Part shown: positions 29,484-37,648 of the stretch, piece after piece | Numbering within the stretch: the first letter of the stretch is position 1 | How the letters are laid out: each line of letters begins with the position of its first letter | Assembly: GCF_033100115.1 (NCBI RefSeq) | Contig: NZ_CP136910.1 | Coordinates: 1,426,001 to 1,490,000, forward strand | Length of the DNA: 64,000 bases | Reading direction: 5' to 3' | Source of the DNA: Anaerocolumna sp. AGMB13020 | Lineage (GTDB): Bacteria; Bacillota; Clostridia; Lachnospirales; Lachnospiraceae | The notes under the pieces: model-generated | What the model was told of the DNA's origin: nothing | The model's input: only the letters and a program-made list of their open reading frames with translations | The model's database searches: none | Program-made: the position numbers and the translations under genes

Positions 29484-29906
29484 ATGGCTATAAAAGAGTT
29501 AGAGGAAAGTTATATTCCCTTTCAATGCATGATTGTATCAGATTCAAATCGGTTCAATGTTGAAGGTGTTTCAACGGCACAATACTATATACTCGATACC
29601 TTGCATAAGCAGGGGGCGAAAACCACAAAAGAACTTGCTGAAATGAGAGGTATCTCACAATCTGGCATTTCAAAATTAACAAAGCGTTTACTGGAAAAGA
29701 AGTATATTATGCAGCAAAGGCAGACGGATGACCGCCGTTCTTACAATATTATGCTTACCAAAGAGGGGAAAGCTTTCTTAAATCGTGTTGAGGATTTTGG
29801 AAATGAAATTATGAAGCTAATCGAAGAAGCATTAACAGAAGAAGAAGTACATGCTTTTTCAACGATGTGCAAAAGGATTACAAACTTATACGCAGAAAAG
29901 CAATAG
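29484..29906 (+). CDS. MarR-family transcriptional regulator
   Basis: A 140-residue protein with AGGAGG before the ATG. The winged helix spans about 35-100 (TTKELAEMRGISQSGISKLT, wing RQTDDRRSYNIMLTKEG). It is co-transcribed with the UvrA-like ATPase, suggesting a drug- or toxin-sensing pair. Confidence 0.9.
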   Translation: MAIKELEESYIPFQCMIVSDSNRFNVEGVSTAQYYILDTLHKQGAKTTKELAEMRGISQSGISKLTKRLLEKKYIMQQRQTDDRRSYNIMLTKEGKAFLNRVEDFGNEIMKLIEEALTEEEVHAFSTMCKRITNLYAEKQ

Positions 29907-30029
29907 CATGAAAATGGAATCAAAACACTCAATTATGATTCCACTCCACACTATATTATAATTGTTGCTGACGACCTACTGCGATGCTAAAATTGAAAAG
30001 ACTAATATGATTGATAAGGAGAGCCATAC

Positions 30030-30314
30030 ATGATAAAAGTAATAGTACCAAGTATTATAAAAGAAAACCACCTATCGGATGCTCTACAACTTTATGAGCT
30101 GTTGGTAAAGGAAACCGTAAAAGAACAGGGATGCATTTCTTATGAACTGTTTCAGGCGCTTGATGATCCCAATAGCTTAACTTTGATTGAAGAATGGGAA
30201 GATGAACAAGCGTTACATCGCCACACAAAGACACCTCATTTTATTAATTTGGTCGGAAAACTTGCGGAGTATGAGCAGGAGCTCCCTATTCATATCTGCA
30301 AGAAATTGTTTTAG
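30030..30314 (+). CDS. Antibiotic biosynthesis monooxygenase (ABM)-domain protein
   Basis: A 94-residue protein with AAGGAGA before its ATG. It is a single ferredoxin-like ABM domain (CISYELFQALDDPNSLTLIE, then HTKTPHFINLV), like YgiN-type quinol monooxygenases. Such proteins act on quinones or small aromatics as dimers. It stands alone after the MarR gene. Confidence 0.85.
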   Translation: MIKVIVPSIIKENHLSDALQLYELLVKETVKEQGCISYELFQALDDPNSLTLIEEWEDEQALHRHTKTPHFINLVGKLAEYEQELPIHICKKLF

Positions 30315-30344
30315 AATACAGGCAAAATGAATTGTTTCAGACAT

Positions 30345-30536
30345 TTATGACTTGAAAATCCGCTTGTTCAGAGCTTTAAAACCACACAAGCTTACTTTTG
30401 TAAGCTTTTCGGATACCTCCCACGGTTTTGTAGCAACCTTTGCATCCTTTGCCAAAGGTGCATTTTTTGCTACGCCTTTTGCTTCTTTTGCGGTTGCTGC
30501 ATAAAGTGAAGGCCATGCTCCATTGTGGATCAGCGA
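30345..30536 (-). other. Open minus-strand stretch of low complexity, possible gene remnant
   Basis: About 63 codons are open without a start (reading LIHNGAWPSLYAATAKEAKG and on, Ala/Lys-rich), ending at 30345. A hairpin AAGCTTAC-TTTT-GTAAGCTT at 30388-30407 sits inside. It lies directly 3' of the alpha/beta hydrolase gene. I cannot assign it. Confidence 0.2.
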
Positions 30537-30542
30537 TTATGT

Positions 30543-31580
30543 TCACTTAGCAAACGTACTGCACATCCAATCATAGAATCTTTCCTTCTCTTCTAATTGC
30601 GGATAATGTGCTGAATTCTCGAATAGTATCATCTCATGTGGAGCTTGTCCGTTTAGCTTATTCAGGTATACCTCTGCGGCCTCCGGTGAAGTCATACAAT
30701 CATATTTACCCATTACAAAATAAACAGGTATATCTATCTCAGTCACAATATCAGTAATGGGATTTATCAGTGCTTCCATAATTAGTGCCTCTTGATATTT
30801 GCCTGATGCTGTGTAAAATCGAATTGCATCAAGCAAATTATACTCGCTGCCAAAGAGAAAACCCTTTAAATAATCTGAGTTTTCATTGATATTGCGGGCA
30901 GCAAATCCATATTTTCGTACATAATTACGTGGTGTAATTTGATTACCTTTTGATATTGAACTTTCCAAGTCACTTAAATAGGCTACATCTTCTGTATTTC
31001 CCGCCTCTATAGCAGCTTCAATACATTTATTTAATCCATCCAGCTCGCTTTCAATAGTGTTTGACATTTGGCCTATTCCTATATACGCATAAAACAATTC
31101 TGGTTCTTTAGCCGCAGCCATTGTGGCAATGTAAGTTCCATAGGAATGGCCGATCAAAATCACTTGTTCCTGATGCAAATACTGCTTGATATACTCTGTA
31201 AGAGCAATTAAATCATCTACATGCGTAGTAGAAGTTACATCAGAATAGTCAGTCCCGAACTTATACGATTTTCCACTTCCTCGTTGATCGTAATGGACAA
31301 TAGTAAACTCCTTTTCCAGCAAATCCTGATATCCTCTTATATACGGGATTTCCGAACAACATGGTCCCCCATGTACAAATACAATAACTGGATTATTACG
31401 GTTGCACCCACGTATCATAACCTCAATGTCTGTTTCGTTAATCTTAATTTTTCGCAATTCGCTAATACTATTTTCATTAGATATCTTAGGAGTCCATGTA
31501 GGAAAGCATAGTCCTGCAATGATCAAAAGCATAAATATAATTCCAAACCATTTTACAATTTTAATTAATTTCTTAATCAT
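30543..31580 (-). CDS. Alpha/beta hydrolase with N-terminal membrane anchor
   Basis: A 345-residue protein. Residues about 8-28 form one hydrophobic segment, so it is probably membrane-anchored with the catalytic domain outside. VFVHGGPCCSEIP is the oxyanion-loop HGG motif of the proline iminopeptidase group, and LIGHSYGTYIA is the nucleophile elbow with the Ser. The Asp is in MGKYDCMTSPEAA and the His in NSAHYPQLEE. An esterase or aminopeptidase role is likely. The ribosome site (AAGGAGG) is unusually far (about 18 bases) from the ATG, so a non-ATG start just upstream is possible. Confidence 0.88.
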   Translation of the reverse strand: MIKKLIKIVKWFGIIFMLLIIAGLCFPTWTPKISNENSISELRKIKINETDIEVMIRGCNRNNPVIVFVHGGPCCSEIPYIRGYQDLLEKEFTIVHYDQRGSGKSYKFGTDYSDVTSTTHVDDLIALTEYIKQYLHQEQVILIGHSYGTYIATMAAAKEPELFYAYIGIGQMSNTIESELDGLNKCIEAAIEAGNTEDVAYLSDLESSISKGNQITPRNYVRKYGFAARNINENSDYLKGFLFGSEYNLLDAIRFYTASGKYQEALIMEALINPITDIVTEIDIPVYFVMGKYDCMTSPEAAEVYLNKLNGQAPHEMILFENSAHYPQLEEKERFYDWMCSTFAK

Positions 31581-31723
31581 TATTTTATTAATTTTCGTTC
31601 CTCCTTCTCTGAATTACTTTTCAAAATAAATCCATCTTATTGCTTCAACCTTACAAATGTTATCTATCCTGTACAACTTATCCCTATACATATCTTTTAT
31701 GAATTGATATGTATCCATAAGCG

Positions 31724-31837
31724 CTAAAATTCTATATATTCCTTATTGAGCCTGTTCATATAGATTTCCTGAAAATCATTAATTTTCTGAAAAGCATCCA
31801 ATCCTTTACTGTAATTTCTGCTCTTACAAAACCTCAT
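31724..31837 (-). CDS. Candidate 37-residue small protein
   Basis: MRFCKSRNYSKGLDAFQKIN onward, with GAGGAAGGC before the ATG. It starts 22 bases after the stop of the GNAT gene on the same strand. The good ribosome site argues for expression, but the family is unknown. Confidence 0.35.
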   Translation of the reverse strand: MRFCKSRNYSKGLDAFQKINDFQEIYMNRLNKEYIEF

Positions 31838-31859
31838 GCCTTCCTCTAAAATTCAATTT

Positions 31860-32303
31860 TTAATTTAATTTCATGTATAAGAGCGGGTATGGATTCCCTT
31901 GTTCGTCACTATCAGTTCTTTTATAGACTTGAAATCCCATGTATTCATAAAAACCTTTGGCAAGAGGATTTTGCTCATTCACCGTCAACTCATTCACTTC
32001 AAAATTTTCAATTCCATATCTAAGCAACTTCTTCCCAAGGCCTTTCCCTCTTTCTTCCACTGCGATAAACAGCATTTCAAGCTTCTGTCCATGAATTCCC
32101 ATAAAGGCAATCGGAACTGAATTTTCATTCTCACCTACAATCAAATGCGGTATCTCCCTTAACGCTTGAGGAACATATTCTTTAATATTTTGTATTTCGT
32201 CGTCTGACAAAAACAGATGTGTCGCTTTTACAGACTTTTCCCATATCTCTAATAGTTGCTGCAGTAGCAATGGGGTTCTTTCTATTACTTTAATTATTTC
32301 CAT
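31860..32303 (-). CDS. GNAT-family N-acetyltransferase
   Basis: A 147-residue cytosolic protein with GGAG before its ATG. The acetyl-CoA loop is VEERGKGLGKKLL (residues about 85-97, Q/RxxGxG/A type) and the C-terminal core is NPLAKGFYEYMGFQVYKR. It resembles PhnO/YjaB-like acetyltransferases that act on small amines. The substrate is unknown. Confidence 0.9.
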   Translation of the reverse strand: MEIIKVIERTPLLLQQLLEIWEKSVKATHLFLSDDEIQNIKEYVPQALREIPHLIVGENENSVPIAFMGIHGQKLEMLFIAVEERGKGLGKKLLRYGIENFEVNELTVNEQNPLAKGFYEYMGFQVYKRTDSDEQGNPYPLLYMKLN

Positions 32304-32583
32304 CTTTTTCTCCGCAATTTCTAATTTATCTCTCAGCTACAGGACAAAATGCTTATTTGAGAGGATTCAAACCTTGTGTAAAAACGTTCATTTCCCTTAC
32401 CCCAAGTTCTTTTTGTCATCTGGATAGATTCTGCTGACTGATACCTTCCATTATACTCTCCCTCATATTTAGTTTTAAAACATTCATATAAATTTCCTAC
32501 AATAAAACGTTCATCAACAAATGTTAATGAGTGCATCCATTTATCATAAATATTATCCTTATTTCACTTTATTTAACAAACTA
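32304..32583. other. Intergenic with a weak 67-codon frame
   Basis: The minus-strand frame at 32333-32536 (MHSLTFVDERFIVGNLYECF onward) has no ribosome site and matches nothing I know. It may be a remnant. Confidence 0.2.
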
Positions 32584-32646
32584 ACAGTCTCCAAATGTCT
32601 TGATAGGGCCCAAAAGATGCCATACCCCTCTGGTATCCCCTTGGCG
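32584..32646. repeat. Dispersed repeat family, copy B
   Basis: Shares AACAGTCTC, AAAAGATGCC, CTCTGGTATCCCCTTGGCG and the preceding CTTGA with copies C-E. It has the same orientation as the others and lies just beside a decayed TetR gene. Confidence 0.55.
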
Positions 32647-32756
32647 TAAGCCTATATTTCGGATAAAGTCACCTAGATAGGCTTTTTTAGTAAATTTGCT
32701 GCCTATTTTTGCATTACAATTCAAGTTAATAATAAAAATATTATCAGCAAATTAGA

Positions 32757-32894
32757 TTAGTGTGATACAAGGTGCTTGGTGTATAGTTCAAGCAAAAACA
32801 TAAGCTGCTCAGTAATTTCCTGAACATTGCAGGGCATAGAATTATTGATCCACCTTACCAATACGCCAATAAACCCGGAAGTTAAAAAATATTC
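32757..32894 (-). pseudogene. TetR-family regulator, C-terminal remnant
   Basis: 45 codons read EYFLTSGFIGVLVRWINNSM, then VQEITEQLMFLLELYTK, the last helices of a TetR-type repressor. They are preceded by an in-frame stop and no start. The DNA-binding part is gone. Confidence 0.7.
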
Positions 32895-33018
32895 TTAGAA
32901 TAATAAATTGTAGATGTTGTATGTACCTTGTTTTCTTTCCAAACATCTGCAATTTCTATAAATCTGGCCTGTCCAATATAAAACAGAGTAATTCATGTTC
33001 TTTTCCACTTTAATTTCT

Positions 33019-35019
33019 TTATTTGCAAAACATTCCTAAAGTAATTGCTTCAGCCAAGTAATTTTCTATATCCCCTTGTTGAAGCTCCTTCGCATACTCC
33101 AAAGCGGTTTTACCTTGGTTGTCCCGTTCATTCACCGCTGCACCCTTTGAAACCAAAAACTCTACCATATCGGGTAAAGCTGCTTCTACCGCAAGGATCA
33201 ATGCTGTTTTCCCGCTTTTATTTTTTTTGTCGATGTTATAGGGCTTTTTCATTAAATATCTCAGAAGTTCAAATTTTCCGTTCCTAGCACCAAGCATAAA
33301 AGCTGTATTCCCTTCATTATCGGTGTCTTCCAGATGAAATCCTTCTTCCAAAAGAAGTTCCATCATATCCAATCTATTATATGCCGCAGCAATCAGAAGC
33401 AGATTTCTTCCTTGGTTATCTTTGGTCTGAATATCCGCACCTTCTTCTCTTAAGAATTGAAAAACCTCTGGCCGGTTACCGGAGACAGCTTTTGACAGTG
33501 CATCTCTTCCCTCTTCGTCCTTAAGGTTGATATTTGCACCATGCCTGATTAAGTATTTCATAAGGTCTAGTTCACCCGTATTAGCAGCCTTCGAGAGCGC
33601 GCTACCGCCAAACAGGTTCATGGCATTGATATCAGCACCCATTTCCAAGAGGTAATCCATGGATTTATAGGCTTCGTCATCCGCACAAAACATAAATGGA
33701 GTAGATCCCGAAATACAATTTTTCAGCTCCAGGTCAGCACCGCTTTTTAGCAAAAGCTCCATCATCTTTCTATTCATTTTTACAGAAGCCATTATTAACG
33801 GTGTCCACCCATAATTGGTTTGAGTATCCACAAAGGCTCCGCGTTCCAAAAGATATTCTGCAATCTGAAACCGGTTATGTTTTACTGCCATAAACAGTGG
33901 GGTAGCACCGTTCTTACTTCGTTCTTCGATATCAGCACCCTTTTCTTCCAGCAGATACTTTACCCGTTCAAAAAGTCCTATACCGCTTGAAAGCACCACA
34001 TTCAACAGGCTATCATCTCCACTATGCTCCAACAGGCATAATACGACCTCACGGTGCCCATTGTCAGCCCCAATATCAAAAGCAGTCTCACCGTTATCCA
34101 AGGCTGCACTGACTGATGCTCCATTCTCCAGCAGGCACTGTACAACCTCCAGGTCTCCGTTCTCTACTGCATACATTAGTGGAGTCCTCCCATCCCTACA
34201 TCTTGCTTCTACATTTGCACCTTGTTCTAACAGGTACTCTACTAGTTCTATATCATTCTTCTGAACAGCCCACATGAGGGAAGTTTTTTCAAAATTTCCA
34301 TTTGCTTCTATATTGGCACCATATTGAAGCAGCACTTTAACAATATTATGATAACCCATTGCCGCCGCGGATTCCAGTGGGGTCATACCCTTGCTATTCA
34401 CAACTTTTGTACTGGCTCCATTTTCTAACAATCGAAGTACAATAGCATCCTCACCAAAGCCTACAGCATAACACAGATCATTTTTGACCAGTGCGGAAAA
34501 TGCCACGTCTTGCTCACTCCACTGAAAAACACTGTCCAGAAGGCGAAAAACGCCATCGGATAGCCGGTAATTCTCCATTAGAAATTCCATCATTTCGTTG
34601 CCTAAAAGACTTCGATCCTCCAAGTTCCACAATACTTCGTCATTCAACAATTCTTTCCACTGATTCATATCATTTCTTGACTGGGCATCAGCATAAATGC
34701 TTTCCACTTTATCCATAAATTCTCGAAGTCTGACCGTATCATCTGCCAGGCTTGATGTATTTTCTTCCGAATAAGCCATATTATTCTCTATATACTCTGT
34801 TAAAGTTTCATCCGAAAAATCACCTGAATCTGAAGTTTCCTGCCCGGATTCTATCCTTACTTTTTTCTGTCCCAAAGCTATATCATAAGCAGCCTTTAGT
34901 CTTTGAAAACCCTCCGGATCTTCTTCCGGACGATGCTGCTTCAACTTTTTTGCATATGCCCTTTTTACCTCTGAACTACTTGCATTAGAGCTTATCTCCA
35001 GGATATCCCATATATTCAT
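33019..35019 (-). CDS. J-domain protein with about 14 ankyrin repeats
   Basis: A 666-residue cytosolic protein. The ATG at 35019 shares one base (TGATG) with the stop of the Hsp70 gene; the frame is open five codons further but this start fits the coupling. Residues 1-50 are a J-domain (WDILEISSNASSSEVKRAYA), but the usual His-Pro-Asp loop is replaced by HRPEEDP. A linker of about 100 acidic residues follows. From about 180 to the end there are roughly 14 ankyrin repeats of about 33 residues (TPL..AA..G, LL..GA). The repeats probably bind client proteins handed to the co-encoded Hsp70. Confidence 0.92.
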   Translation of the reverse strand: MNIWDILEISSNASSSEVKRAYAKKLKQHRPEEDPEGFQRLKAAYDIALGQKKVRIESGQETSDSGDFSDETLTEYIENNMAYSEENTSSLADDTVRLREFMDKVESIYADAQSRNDMNQWKELLNDEVLWNLEDRSLLGNEMMEFLMENYRLSDGVFRLLDSVFQWSEQDVAFSALVKNDLCYAVGFGEDAIVLRLLENGASTKVVNSKGMTPLESAAAMGYHNIVKVLLQYGANIEANGNFEKTSLMWAVQKNDIELVEYLLEQGANVEARCRDGRTPLMYAVENGDLEVVQCLLENGASVSAALDNGETAFDIGADNGHREVVLCLLEHSGDDSLLNVVLSSGIGLFERVKYLLEEKGADIEERSKNGATPLFMAVKHNRFQIAEYLLERGAFVDTQTNYGWTPLIMASVKMNRKMMELLLKSGADLELKNCISGSTPFMFCADDEAYKSMDYLLEMGADINAMNLFGGSALSKAANTGELDLMKYLIRHGANINLKDEEGRDALSKAVSGNRPEVFQFLREEGADIQTKDNQGRNLLLIAAAYNRLDMMELLLEEGFHLEDTDNEGNTAFMLGARNGKFELLRYLMKKPYNIDKKNKSGKTALILAVEAALPDMVEFLVSKGAAVNERDNQGKTALEYAKELQQGDIENYLAEAITLGMFCK

Positions 35020-36716
35020 CAGTACCCCCACCACCTTTCAATTTCTTCCAGTTTCCCTTTTAATTCTTTTGCTGCTTTTTTAATTGCTCTTTCATTCTGC
35101 TTCTCAAGAACCTGCTCAAACCTTCTCAATATATAATCAATATGTTCCCGTTCCTCCCCTAGGGCCTCCTGGTACAGACGTTCACCTTTTGCAAGCAGCA
35201 GCCTGTTTTCCGTATGTTCCCTGGGGTGGATTTTTATGTTTTCCAAAACTCTAAATCTCTCATCAATTTCTTCCTTTGACAGACTTCCGGGACTTTTCTC
35301 TATAATTAATCTTCCTTTTTTCCCTGTACTTACTACTACCGCCTCTACTTCCAATATTCCGTTAATATCATAGGTATAACGGACATCTATCATTTCTTCT
35401 CCAGCGGGAGCGGGTGGAATTTTAATCCAGAGTTCACCTAGCTTAATATTATCCTGAGCTCTTCTGCTTTCACCCTGGTATACATCAATGACAATGGTGG
35501 TCTGGTTATCCTTAAGGGTACAAAGCCGCTCAACTTTGCTGATGGGTATTGTGTTATTCCGTTCGATGATTGGCAAATAATAACCAGGTTCATATTTCCC
35601 GTTCTCCATAGATTTGGATACGGATGTTCCAAGGGAATATGGGCATACATCAGTCATAATAATCTCTTCCAATGCCTCGTTTTTATCTTTCAGAGCTGCC
35701 TGTACGGCAGCTCCTAAGGCAATTGCTTCATCCGGGTTTATGTTAGTAAAAGGAAGCTGTTTCAATATTTTTCCGACAGTCGATTTGACAACCGGCATCC
35801 TGGTTGCTCCTCCCACCAGAATTACGGCATTCAGATCTCTTGGATTAAGCGAAGCATCTCTTAAGGCGCGCTCAATTGGATGGCGCAGACGAAATAATAA
35901 TTGGCTTACAATAGATTCAAAATTATCACTATCCACTGTCATTTCATAGCTTTTATCGTCTATCACAATACCCATTTTTCCTTTATCCAATGGTCCGAGG
36001 GTACATTTGCAGAATTCCGCTTGTTTATACAAGGCAGACATAGCTTTTAAATCCAGAGATTCCCTATCCAGCTCCTGAGAATTTATAAAATAAGAAACCA
36101 GTGTGTTGGTAAAATCTTCACCCCCCAGGAAATTATCTCCTGCAACAGATTTAACCTCTATGACTCCTTCAAATATCTCAAGTATGGAAATATCAAAGGT
36201 GCCTCCTCCCAGGTCAAAAACCAGAAAGGTGCTCTCCTCCTGCCGGTGGATCCCATAAGAAAGAGCCGCAGCCGTCGGTTCGTTGATGAGTCTTTCCACC
36301 TTTAGTCCTGCCAATTCCGCTGCATATTTGGTAGCTTTGCGCTGAGCATCATTAAAATAGGCAGGCACACTGATAATTGCATCCTCAACTGGAATTCCCA
36401 AAAATGCTTCTGCATCCGCTTTTAATGATCGCAATACAAAGGAAGAAAGTTCTTCGGGTGTAAAATGATAATCGCCCATCGAAAAGCGTTTTTCCGTTCC
36501 CATAAAACGCTTAAAGGACGCTGCTGTACGGTGAGGATGCGTGATGAGCCTCTCCTTGGCTACTTGTCCTACAAGAATTACCCCGGTCTCATCTACGCTG
36601 ACCACAGATGGAGTAAGTGTTGCTCCAATTACATTTGGTATTATTTCCGGTCCGTGGTCAGTCCAGTAAGCCACAAGGCTGTTTGTTGTCCCTAAATCAA
36701 TTCCTATTGTTGTCAT
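35019..36716 (-). CDS. hscC: HscC-type Hsp70 chaperone
   Basis: A 565-residue Hsp70 with [15 protein letters not shown] at the N-terminus, [13 protein letters not shown] near residue 170 and [11 protein letters not shown] near 290. It is shorter than DnaK (about 610-640) and has only a short helical lid, as in the HscC subgroup. It is an ATP-driven chaperone for particular clients rather than the housekeeping DnaK; no grpE or dnaJ is adjacent. Translation runs directly into the J/ankyrin gene. In E. coli HscC also works with dedicated J-proteins, so the pair is likely one machine. Confidence 0.9.
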   Translation of the reverse strand: MTTIGIDLGTTNSLVAYWTDHGPEIIPNVIGATLTPSVVSVDETGVILVGQVAKERLITHPHRTAASFKRFMGTEKRFSMGDYHFTPEELSSFVLRSLKADAEAFLGIPVEDAIISVPAYFNDAQRKATKYAAELAGLKVERLINEPTAAALSYGIHRQEESTFLVFDLGGGTFDISILEIFEGVIEVKSVAGDNFLGGEDFTNTLVSYFINSQELDRESLDLKAMSALYKQAEFCKCTLGPLDKGKMGIVIDDKSYEMTVDSDNFESIVSQLLFRLRHPIERALRDASLNPRDLNAVILVGGATRMPVVKSTVGKILKQLPFTNINPDEAIALGAAVQAALKDKNEALEEIIMTDVCPYSLGTSVSKSMENGKYEPGYYLPIIERNNTIPISKVERLCTLKDNQTTIVIDVYQGESRRAQDNIKLGELWIKIPPAPAGEEMIDVRYTYDINGILEVEAVVVSTGKKGRLIIEKSPGSLSKEEIDERFRVLENIKIHPREHTENRLLLAKGERLYQEALGEEREHIDYILRRFEQVLEKQNERAIKKAAKELKGKLEEIERWWGY

Positions 36717-36842
36717 CTAGACCTCCCTTAAAATAGTATTGTAAATATTTCATTCGTCACCTCTATTAATAATTTTTTGAATCGGACTCAATGTAATGAC
36801 TCGACAATATGCTGCAACTTTCAGTTTTTAGATTTCGGTAGT

Positions 36843-37447
36843 TTAGGTGGTATGACCATAATCTTTTTCATAAAATAGTTCTCCAAATTCTAATAACTTT
36901 CCAGCTACGCTGCCTTTATCAAAAAAATGAGGATTCGATGTAATTTCTGCACTAAGTACTGCCAAGCGAATTCTATTTTCGCCCATGAATTGTATATATG
37001 AAACAGCTCTACACACCTGCATTATGATTGCCTTTATGGCATTTTCCTGTTTTTTATACTCGCTAGTGATAGGGCCATATCCATATTTTTTTGCAAAGCA
37101 ACCTGTTCGAGCCACCTGATTGAGTCTTTATGTCTGCTTTTCTCCTCAAGCAGTTCCTTTATTATCGCCTCAAAAAATGTTTGCTTCGCTTCTTTCCTTT
37201 CCTGATTTTCCTCCTTATTTGTAATCAGTTTTTCATGAAAGTAACCTTCCAGAAGCTCCTGCATCCCGATTCCTCTAAATTTTGTTTCCTGGAGCGCTTT
37301 CTTAAACTCACTCATACGGAACTTAACCGCTTCGCTGTCAAAGCTTCGTCCCAGAAATAACCGCAGGGCTTCCCTCTCGGCATCATTGGCGCTTTCTAAT
37401 ACAATGAAGCCAGATACACTTCCATAGCTTCTCCACTCGTGATGCAC
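36843..37447 (-). pseudogene. TIGR02679-family protein (Wadjet-type neighbourhood), frameshifted and truncated
   Basis: The first frame (37034-37447) reads WRSYGSVSGFIVLESANDAE, then FRMSEFKKALQETKFRGIGM and QELLEGYFHEKL, the N-terminus of TIGR02679 proteins. It shifts near an A-run around 37055 into a second frame (36843-37115) reading MGENRIRLAVLSAEITSNPH and FFDKGSVAGKLLE, the continuation. A stop then ends it at about 230 residues, against roughly 400 in the family, so the C-terminal topoisomerase-like domain is absent. The family sits in the four-gene TIGR02677-02680 cassette associated with Wadjet plasmid defence. The other three genes are not here. Confidence 0.7.
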
Positions 37448-37648
37448 TTCCTGTAGCCAAATATACGGTTTCCGAAATCGACTGTAAATACTTCATTGAA
37501 GCTCCCTCTTTCATAGCGTTAAATGTTGTCGTCTTTAATCAAGCGTACTAGAAAGTACTATTTTATACATATTTAGTGAATTCATTTTAATTAAGCAAAT
37601 TAGTTTTGAAGTATACATTCCATATCCCCCTTAAAAATCAACACTATG

